Source: Deltaproteobacteria bacterium
GTDB lineage: Bacteria > Myxococcota_A > UBA9160 > UBA4427
Length of the DNA: 64,000 nt
Assembly (NCBI GenBank): GCA_029261835.1
Contig: JAJDAO010000078.1
Coordinates: 186,001-250,000, forward strand
Direction of reading: 5' to 3'
This document shows positions 39,373-47,000 of the stretch, piece after piece; the first letter of the stretch is position 1; every line of letters starts with the position of its first letter. Under the pieces are notes generated by a model, which saw only the letters and a program-made list of their open reading frames with translations, was not told where the DNA came from and ran no database searches. Made by a program: the position numbers and the translations under genes.

Positions 39373-40212
39373 TCACTGCGCCACTTCGAGATGGCTTCCC
39401 GCGAGCCGTGTCACCAGCTCCGCTTCGAGGCGCTCGGCCAGCGCCTGCATCGCTTGTCGATTGGCCGAGAAGAGCCAGCTCGCGGGGCCTGTCTCGGCGA
39501 ACTCGGCATAGCGCGCGAGGTTGTCCGTCGTCGCATCGCGGTAGACGAAGAGGAAGACGATGCTGAGTTGCATCCTCATCTTGTGCAGTGATTCCTCTTG
39601 CATGGCCGCGAGCGAAGCCTCGATCTCCGACTCGCTCGCGCGCTGCGAGGGATCGAGCAACGCCTGTGAGGCGGTGGTGAGGATTCTCGCGATGCCGACC
39701 TGCATCGCCACCGAGTCCTGTGCGGCTGCGGTCGCGCGCTGAAGCCGCTCGAGTACTTTCACCCGCTCGAGCGGCGTGACGATCCCGTTCAGCGAGTCGA
39801 CGAAGCGCGGCATGTCGCGCTCCCAGTCCGTCGTCGCCGCCTTCACCTCCATGGCGAGAATCCGCTCGCCGGGCTCGGAGCGATACCAGGCCTCGACCGC
39901 GCGGGCCGCGCGCGCGTCATAGCTCGCCGCAAACGCCTCGCGCGCGATGTCGCGCGCGCGTTGCTCGTTCGCCACCGCTCGCACGGCCGCGCGAAGGCGC
40001 GCCCGCGCGGCCGCAGAGAGCGTTCCCGGGTACGTCTCCGCCCGCGTCGCGAGCTCGCGCGCGAGCTCGCGCGCGCTGCTCCCAATGTCGGCCAGCTCGT
40101 ACAGGGCTCGAGCACCCTCGGCCTCCGCCTCGGCCCGGCAGACTACGGCCGGTGCGATGGCTGCTACGAGCCAGCAGAGGAGAGGTGAGAGGAGAGGCAA
40201 GAAGCGCGTCAT
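39373..40212 (-). CDS. Secreted helical hypothetical protein (DUF2059-like)
   Basis: 279 residues from the ATG at 40212, which starts an excellent signal peptide (MTRFLPLLSPLLCWLVAAIAPAVV); the longer frame upstream is not protein-like. The mature part is almost all helix, rich in Ala, Arg and Glu. The stretch ARAVEAWYRSEPGERILAMEVKA resembles the DUF2059 pattern in which a helix pair ends in 'y.S.eG'. Two later helices (MHKMRMQLSIVFLFVYRDATTDNLARYAEFAETG-like) suggest a second copy. Function unknown. First gene of the minus-strand run. Confidence 0.65.
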   Translation of the reverse strand: MTRFLPLLSPLLCWLVAAIAPAVVCRAEAEAEGARALYELADIGSSARELARELATRAETYPGTLSAAARARLRAAVRAVANEQRARDIAREAFAASYDARAARAVEAWYRSEPGERILAMEVKAATTDWERDMPRFVDSLNGIVTPLERVKVLERLQRATAAAQDSVAMQVGIARILTTASQALLDPSQRASESEIEASLAAMQEESLHKMRMQLSIVFLFVYRDATTDNLARYAEFAETGPASWLFSANRQAMQALAERLEAELVTRLAGSHLEVAQ

Positions 40213-40532
40213 TGTGTCCCTCGCGGGGCAAGATGCCGGGTCCGTTTCACTGCACACCGCCGAGTCGCCGCCACGGGGCTCGCAGCACGGGAAAGTGCAG
40301 ATAGTGAGACTCGGCGGCGTCTTGCAGCGGTACCGCAGCGGCGAGCGGGCGGCAAGCAGCAACCCGAGCCCACACCGGGCGCCGGCCGGCGGACTCCACT
40401 TCCAGGTACATCGCTGCAACGAAAGCTGAAGTCTTGCTCTTCAGTGGACGACTAGTCTAGGCTGCGACCGGTGTTTCCCGGAGAGATTCCTCGGTGCGCG
40501 GCATTTTTCACTCAGCGAAAGGTCCGTCTGTC
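40213..40532. other. Divergent spacer before the polysaccharide locus
   Basis: 320 bases between divergent genes. I see a short hairpin CTGAAG/CTTCAG near 40427-40445 and no promoter I would defend. If translation of the next gene starts at the GTG at 40494, the spacer is 39 bases shorter. Confidence 0.4.
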
Positions 40533-41534
40533 ATGAGTGAGCCGACCGCGAGTGCCTACCAGGACTCGTCTCTACCGAAGTACGCCGTAGGGGTCGTGCA
40601 TTATCGCAGCTACGCGGACCTCGAGCGGTGTCTGGCGAGCGTCAAGGTGCAGAGCATCGCGCCGGCCGCGGTTCTGGTCGCGGACGCCGACGCGCATCAC
40701 GAGCTCCTCGAGGAGGCACGCAGCCGTCATCCGGCCGTTGCTTTCGAGGCAGTGCCCAATCGCGGCTACGCGGCGGGGGCGAACCGACTGCTCGACCGAA
40801 TTGCGCGGGCTCAGCCCGATGTTGATTTCGTCCTGCTCCTCAATCCGGACGTCCAGCTCGAGCCGTTCTTCGTCGAGAACCTGGTTGCCGCCATGGTGGA
40901 AGAGCCCGAGGTCGCGATCGGAACCGGGAAGCTATTGCGTCCCGGCGGTACGCTCCTCGACAGCGCAGGCATCCGCCTGCCCGCGAACCGTCGACCGAGG
41001 GACCGCGGCAGCGAGCAGCCCGACCACGGCCAATTCGACAGGCGCGAATACGTCTTTGGCGCGACGGGCGCCGCCATGATGCTGCGCCGGGCGGCACTCG
41101 CCGACCTCGCCATCGAGGGCGAGGTCTTCGACGAGGACTTCTTCCTCTATTACGAAGACACCGACCTCTCGTGGAGGGCGAATCTGCTGGGCTGGCGTGT
41201 CCTCTATGAGCCCAGCGCGCGCGGTATCCACACCCGAGCATGGCGCCGCGGTCGTCGCCTCCAAATTCCGGCGGAGATCCGGCATCACTCATTCAAGAAC
41301 CACTACCTGCAGCTGATCAAGAACGAGCCGACGCGGACGCTGGTGCGCCGCCTGCCGGCGATCCTGCTCTGGGAGCTGTTGAGGTTGGGATTCGCGCTGG
41401 CATGCGATCGGGCGCTGCTGCCCGCCTACCCGCATGCCTGGCGGCTAGGCGGTCGCGCTCTCCGCAAGCGTCGCACGCTGCAGCTCCGCCGCTGTCACTA
41501 CGGCGAGCTTCGCCCGTCGCTGCCTCGCGTCTGA
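40533..41534 (+). CDS. Family 2 glycosyltransferase (rhamnosyltransferase-like)
   Basis: 333 residues from the ATG at 40533; a GTG at 40494 with GGAGAG upstream is an equally possible start. GT-A fold: VGVVHYRSYADLERCLASV at the nucleotide-binding end, the DxD-type site in FVLLLNPDVQLEP, the acceptor region VFGATGAAMMLRRAAL, and the catalytic-base segment DEDFFLYYEDTDLSWRANLLGWRV. This is the WbbL/rhamnosyltransferase type. It opens a 15-kb surface glycan locus. Confidence 0.88.
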   Translation: MSEPTASAYQDSSLPKYAVGVVHYRSYADLERCLASVKVQSIAPAAVLVADADAHHELLEEARSRHPAVAFEAVPNRGYAAGANRLLDRIARAQPDVDFVLLLNPDVQLEPFFVENLVAAMVEEPEVAIGTGKLLRPGGTLLDSAGIRLPANRRPRDRGSEQPDHGQFDRREYVFGATGAAMMLRRAALADLAIEGEVFDEDFFLYYEDTDLSWRANLLGWRVLYEPSARGIHTRAWRRGRRLQIPAEIRHHSFKNHYLQLIKNEPTRTLVRRLPAILLWELLRLGFALACDRALLPAYPHAWRLGGRALRKRRTLQLRRCHYGELRPSLPRV

Positions 41535-41545
41535 CGAGCTTCTGT

Positions 41546-43111
41546 TCAGCTGGGCGGAGCCGATGCGCTCGCGGGCAGATGCTTGCGTACGAAGTGCGCG
41601 AACTCGTCGAGCCGAGCTCGTGCCTTCTGCTCGCCGCCTGGCTCGTTCGCGACACGGGTCGACAGCCGCACGGCGAGGGCTCGCTCGTGTCGCCGCCAGG
41701 GACTGCGGTCGAGTCCCAGGGAGGCACGCAGGACTTCTCCAGAGAACGACGCCATGCCTTCGTACCAGTGGTAGACGAGGACTTCGTTGCCCCCGAATCG
41801 CGCCCGCATGACCTCCACCCTCTGCTGGCCGGGCTCGAGTTCGAGCCAGCTGCTTCCCACCACCCTCCAGCCGGGTCCCGGCAGCTTCGTCTTCGCGGAG
41901 AGCAGGCTCTTGTTTCGATCGAGGCGGCGATCACTGACGACAAAGACCTGTACGGCTTCCTCTCCTCTCGTGTATTCGCGATGAACCCACTTGTCCGGTC
42001 TCACCGACCCCAGGAAGCTGCGGTCGAGTTTTAGACCCTGGGTCTTCCAATCCCCCAGATCCGCCGGGAGAGACGAGAGGGCTTTGACCGGCATCGGCTG
42101 TTGCTTCCAGCGCGGCAAGACCGTCGTCGTGAGCGCGACGAGCGAGAGCACTGCGACCAGAAAGACCAGGCGAGCGACTGGGTATCGCCTCTGCGCCATC
42201 TCACCTCCGCTGCCCGCCCAGGAGCGTGGTCGTGGCGCTGTCAGGAATCGGCCCAGTAGATGATCGATCCCCGCGATGGCGAGCACGCCCACGATGAGCA
42301 TGAAGATCCCCTGGATGGTATGCACTTCTGCGAAGTGCGAGTACGGACTGACGACGATCGACATCACGCGCACCTGGTTCACGACAAAGCCCACGACAGG
42401 CGCCGCGAAGATCAGCAGCGTCATACGCAGTCGGCTCAGATGAAACATCTCGCCGTATACGACCGCCGCCATTACGAGAGTCTCGATCGAGCGCAGGCCA
42501 CTGCACGTCTCGATCACGTGAAAGACGTGATCCGACACAAAGATCAGATCAGCTGCCACGTAAGAGCGCACGCCCACCAGATCCAAGACTGCGCTGCTGA
42601 CCTGGGCAGTCAGGAGTTGCAGCGGGAATATGATCGCGTTGATCAAGACAGCCGGCGGTACGATGGCGAAGACGAGAAAGAGAGCCGGCAGGAGGACGAG
42701 CCGCAGGCCGCTGCTCCCGCTGAGCAACCAGCCCGCTCCCAGTATCCAGAACATGAGCGCCGGTATCTGGAGGTCCGGTGAATTCACGTAGTAGCCCCAG
42801 CCAGAAAGCGCCGCAGAGAGGATCACGAGCCCACCGGCCGGCACGCGGCGTGACGGCGTGCCGAGAGAGGCGATGATGAGTCGCCAGCGGGCGATCAGCA
42901 TGAACAAGGTGAGCGAGAGAATCAGGTATGGTGACGTGCCGGTCGGCGCGAACAGGAAGCCCTCTGCACCTTCAACTCCCACGCCGCTGGGCGGCTCGTA
43001 GTATATGAGGTCCCGGTGGGCGAAGAGCAGCAGTAGCAAGAGCAGAGGCAGCGTGAGCTGTCCCAGCGATGGCCTTGCACGCATTGAGTCGGTCGATCTG
43101 TCGCTAGTCAT
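41546..43111 (-). CDS. Exosortase-EpsI fusion protein
   Basis: 521 residues from the ATG at 43111. The N-terminal 300 residues are the exosortase membrane domain, with the catalytic Cys203 in VIETCSGLRSIETL, Arg248 in NQVRVMSIV and His264 in HTIQGIF, the expected triad. A linker and new membrane helix (VARLVFLVAVLSLVALTTTVL) lead to an EpsI/DUF3485 domain (SLPADLGDWKTQGL, KLPGPGWRVV). Exosortases cut PEP-CTERM-type tails and anchor proteins while exopolysaccharide is made. In several lineages EpsI is separate; here it is fused. No PEP-CTERM substrate is visible in the window. Convergent with the glycosyltransferase gene, 11 bases apart. Confidence 0.92.
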   Translation of the reverse strand: MTSDRSTDSMRARPSLGQLTLPLLLLLLLFAHRDLIYYEPPSGVGVEGAEGFLFAPTGTSPYLILSLTLFMLIARWRLIIASLGTPSRRVPAGGLVILSAALSGWGYYVNSPDLQIPALMFWILGAGWLLSGSSGLRLVLLPALFLVFAIVPPAVLINAIIFPLQLLTAQVSSAVLDLVGVRSYVAADLIFVSDHVFHVIETCSGLRSIETLVMAAVVYGEMFHLSRLRMTLLIFAAPVVGFVVNQVRVMSIVVSPYSHFAEVHTIQGIFMLIVGVLAIAGIDHLLGRFLTAPRPRSWAGSGGEMAQRRYPVARLVFLVAVLSLVALTTTVLPRWKQQPMPVKALSSLPADLGDWKTQGLKLDRSFLGSVRPDKWVHREYTRGEEAVQVFVVSDRRLDRNKSLLSAKTKLPGPGWRVVGSSWLELEPGQQRVEVMRARFGGNEVLVYHWYEGMASFSGEVLRASLGLDRSPWRRHERALAVRLSTRVANEPGGEQKARARLDEFAHFVRKHLPASASAPPS

Positions 43112-43260
43112 GACTTGGGCGGTCAAGGATACAACGCGGCAACGCAGATGCTTGTGATGCACGTTCGCCGCGGCGTGATGCGAGAACCGCGGTGTGACGC
43201 TCCGAGGTGGCAACGCGTTGCGGTCGAGACCTCGACGTGATTCCCTGTGTGCATCGGCCG

Positions 43261-44010
43261 ATGAAGAGCTATCTCCCTGATTTTCCCCATATGTCGCGAG
43301 ATCCGCGGCTCGGACGCTGCCCCTATGAGGGCTATCAGCGTGGCTGGGGGATCGAATTCGGCCGCTTGCGCGAGCAAATCGAGCAGGATTCGCTCTATCA
43401 GCGTGCGGTCGAGGTCTCTCTCGGGCGCAGTCTGCTCCCCGCGGACAAACGCTACAACCTCTATCTGCTTCTACGCTTCTTCCTGCCGAGGATCGCCTTC
43501 GGTCACGTGATCGAATTCGGCGTACACCGGGCGGGGAACGCGATCTTCATGGCCTATGTAATGAAGGCCATCGCGCCGGGAGCACGGCTCTACGCCCTCG
43601 ACACCTTCGCCGGCATGCCCGAGCCCGACGCGAGCGTGGATGTCCACAAGTCCGGTGACTTCGACGACCTCGATCTCGAGGAGGTTCGCCAATGTGCCGC
43701 CAGTGTCGGGCTCGACAACATCATCTTCTGCCAGGGGCTCTTCGAGAAGACCACGGAGAGCGCCCTGATGGAGGCCGGCGCGATCGCGTTGGCCCACATC
43801 GACTGCGACCTTCGCTCGGCGGTCGCTTTTGCGTATGAGACCGCAAGGCCGTTCATGGTGCCCGGCGGCTACCTCGTCTTCGATGATGCAACCGTCTCGA
43901 GTTGCATAGGCGCAGCCGAGGCGGTCGAAGAGTACGTGATCCGCCGAGACGGGCTCCACTCGGAGCAGGTCTTCCCTCACTACGTCTTCCGGGCGCCGGG
44001 TTACCGCTGA
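43261..44010 (+). CDS. TylF/macrocin-type O-methyltransferase
   Basis: 249 residues from the ATG at 43261 (a GTG at 43207 is possible). SAM-binding fold of the TylF/MycF family: VIEFGVHRAGNAIFMAYVMKAIAPGARLYALDTFAGMPEPD, then IALAHIDCDLRSAVAFAYETARPFMVPGGYLVFDDATV with the metal-binding aspartates. Such enzymes O-methylate sugars. The place inside a polysaccharide locus suggests methylation of a glycan residue. The stop overlaps the end of the convergent 1789-residue gene by 10 bases. Confidence 0.88.
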   Translation: MKSYLPDFPHMSRDPRLGRCPYEGYQRGWGIEFGRLREQIEQDSLYQRAVEVSLGRSLLPADKRYNLYLLLRFFLPRIAFGHVIEFGVHRAGNAIFMAYVMKAIAPGARLYALDTFAGMPEPDASVDVHKSGDFDDLDLEEVRQCAASVGLDNIIFCQGLFEKTTESALMEAGAIALAHIDCDLRSAVAFAYETARPFMVPGGYLVFDDATVSSCIGAAEAVEEYVIRRDGLHSEQVFPHYVFRAPGYR

Positions 44011-47000
44011 CCCCCGCTCTGGGCTTCCAGCGGGAGGATGTTCGCGATCCCTGCTGAGTGCCCAGCGCGCTCGTTGTCGCTCTCCGGGTCGCCCGCGTGA
44101 TCGGCGGCTCGCGCCTGCTCTCCCGCGTGCTGGCAGAGCCACACCGGGGCACTCGGTGGCAGACCGAGCGCCGGATCCGGTGCTCCGTCTAGCGAGACTC
44201 GGAAGCCGGCCTTCTCCAGTTGCTGGAAGAGCGCGCGGCCATAGCAGCGCCGCACGGGTGCCGAGTCCAGCGCGGGCACCGCGGCCCGGTAGGCATCGCC
44301 CGGTGGTGGGGTGTCGGCCTGCGCGCCCCCACCCTCGAAGACGGTATTGTGCGGCCGACTCGCGAGATAGGGCACAGAGAAGAGATGAGTCCCGTTCGGC
44401 GCCAGACAGCGCCGGATTTCCGACTGCAGAACCTCGTCGTCATGCGTCCGCGCCAGCAGATCGCCCGAGAGAATGATGTCGAAGCTCGCATTGGCGAAGG
44501 GGAGCCCGAGGCTCTTCTCCTGATCAGATCCGTTGGGGCCCGCCCTCCAGCCGGGCAGCGCCTGCTCGACGGGGTCCAGATGATGATGCCCCTCGGCCTT
44601 CACGAGGGCGCGGGTGACGGCCCCGCTGCGCCCCAGCTCGAGAATCCTTGGACCGTCGGGCAGGGCGGCCAGCGCCACCAGGCATTTCGCCTTGAGACGC
44701 GCCATCAGACGCACCAGCGCCGCCGCCACACGTCGCTCCGTCAGTGACGCACCACAGTGATTACAGTCGAGGCGCGGCAGATGCCCCTCGCTCCCGCATA
44801 CCGAGCAGAGGCCGAAGAAAGGCTTGCGCTCCAGCCGCTCGAGAATCTCGGCTACCCGCTGGCGGCCACGCTCCACCGACAAGCCCTCCCGCAGATACTC
44901 CATGCCGGCGTTCGACATCGATTCCCACAGCCCTTCATCGGAGTAGAGCCTGACCACCTCGTCGGCGAATGCGTGAGGTCCATCGGCCACCAGCAGGTGA
45001 ACACCGTCCTCGACCGCCATGCCCTCAGCCGCGATAGGGGTGGCGACGTTGGGCACGCCGTAGCTCATACTCATCGCCACCTTGCCCTTGATCCCCGCTC
45101 CGTAACGCACCGGTGCCACCGCCACTCGGACTCGATCGAAGTATTCGCCCAGGTCTTCCACGTAGCCCGTTACCAGCACGTCATCAGCCGCCACCTGGTA
45201 GAGCTCGTCTGGCGGGTTCGCGCCGACGATGTAGAACTTCACCCCGGGCAACCGCTTCCGAATCAGCGGAAAGATCTCGCGCTCGAAGTAGAGCGCAGCG
45301 TCGGTATTGGGCGGGTGGCCGAAGCCGCCCAGGAAAGCAATGCCCCGCCGCTCGGCAAAGCTCGCCCGGCGCCCCTTGACCTCGAGTATCCACGGGAATG
45401 TGTAGACGAAGCTGTCGGGCAACAGCTCCGCCAACATCTCTTCTTCGATGCTGCTGTGAACGATGGTGCAATCGGCGTCCCGGATCACCGCCAGCTCTCG
45501 TCGCCGCGTGTCCCGGGCCGAGGCTTGGCTCGCGACACTCCCGAGCAGCTTGGCCTCCCTCTCCTCTCGCACGAAATGCAGGTCAGAGGTGTGAAACACA
45601 ACTCGAGCCTGCGGCGCCAGTCTTCGCACAGCCGCGAGATGCTTGGCCGCGACGCCGTGGCGGAAGAGCACGACTACATCGAACTCCGATCCACGCGCCG
45701 ACAGGATCTCCTCGACGCTTCTCTGGTAGGGGGAGTAGAGGCATTCGATGCCGATGCGCTGAAGTGCGCGAGTGTAGTGCTCGAGGAACAGGAAGTTGTC
45801 TTCAGGAACGAATGTCACCTTGTAGGCGAGCGATTGAAAAGCCTCCATCAGGCCCAGCGCCGTGAGCGACCCGGCATCCTGGTCGGGCGTTGGTGTGCAG
45901 GCGTCGATGAAGAGCACCCGGCCCATCACGCGACGATCCTTCTCGAGTTCCGGCTCTACACCGGGCAGCGCATGGTCGGCCAGATGGAAGGCCCAGCGCT
46001 CGAAGAGCTTGAGCGCGTTGATGGGCTGATGGGCCTTGATACCGTCGTTCTCATCAGTACCCGAGGACGCCCCCTCGTGATGTTCCACTCGGGCCAGGGG
46101 CTGATAGACGACCCGCATGCCGAGGGCACGAATCCGCAGGGCCAGATCGCTATCTTCGCCATAGGCGGGTGCGTAGCGGTCGTCAAAGCCGGAGAGCCCG
46201 CGAAAGATCGCCGTCGGGACCATGATGCAGGCCCCCGAGCAGTAGTCGACCTCCCGCGCGTAGCTGTACAAGGGGTCTTCCGCGTCACCATCGCGGCCGT
46301 AGTTCCAGGCTGAACCATCGCGCCAGAGAAGGCCCCCGGCCTCCTGCAAGCGACCGTCGGGATAGACCAGACGAGCACCGACGAGGCCCGCATCAGGTGC
46401 GCGATCGAAGGTGGCTGCGAGTTCGTCGAGCCAGCCGGGCGAAACCCGCGTGTCGTTGTTGAGAAAGACGAGTAGACGACCTTCGGCCGCTTCAGCACCG
46501 CGGTTACAGCTCGCGATGAAGCCGCTGTTCTCCTTGTTTCGGAGATAGCGGATGTCGCTGCGCCGCGAGAGCGTCTCGCGGGTGGCATCACTCGAAGCAT
46601 CGTCGACGACGATCACCTCGAAAGGCCTGAGACTGCCCGCTGCGGAAACCGAGTCCAGGCAGGCCAGCGTGAGATCCAGCTGGTCGTAGACCGGAATCAC
46701 GATGGAAACGGCCGCTCGTCGTGGGCACTCGTCGTCACCCTCCTCCGGCTCATCACTGCTCGCCGAATATGCGATAGCAGCGGGCTCTCCGGCGCCCGAA
46801 CGCGCGATGGCGGCCTGCAGGCTGTGCCAGGCCAGATACGCATTGGTGCGGCGAAAGAAGAAGCCGAAGTGCCGAAAGACGATGGACTTGAGGCGGTACT
46901 TCGCCGCCTCTGACCCGGGCAAACCCTGAAACGTCCAGCGCGTCAGCGCCCACGGCAGGCGAGGCAACTCCCGCAGGCCGCGACCGAGCCGAAGCAGGCC

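Noticed and set aside
44757-46313. Plus-strand open frame of 518 codons opposite the 1789-residue gene
   Set aside because: It is a shadow caused by high GC at third positions; it shows no family motif while the opposite strand has clear glycosyltransferase motifs.
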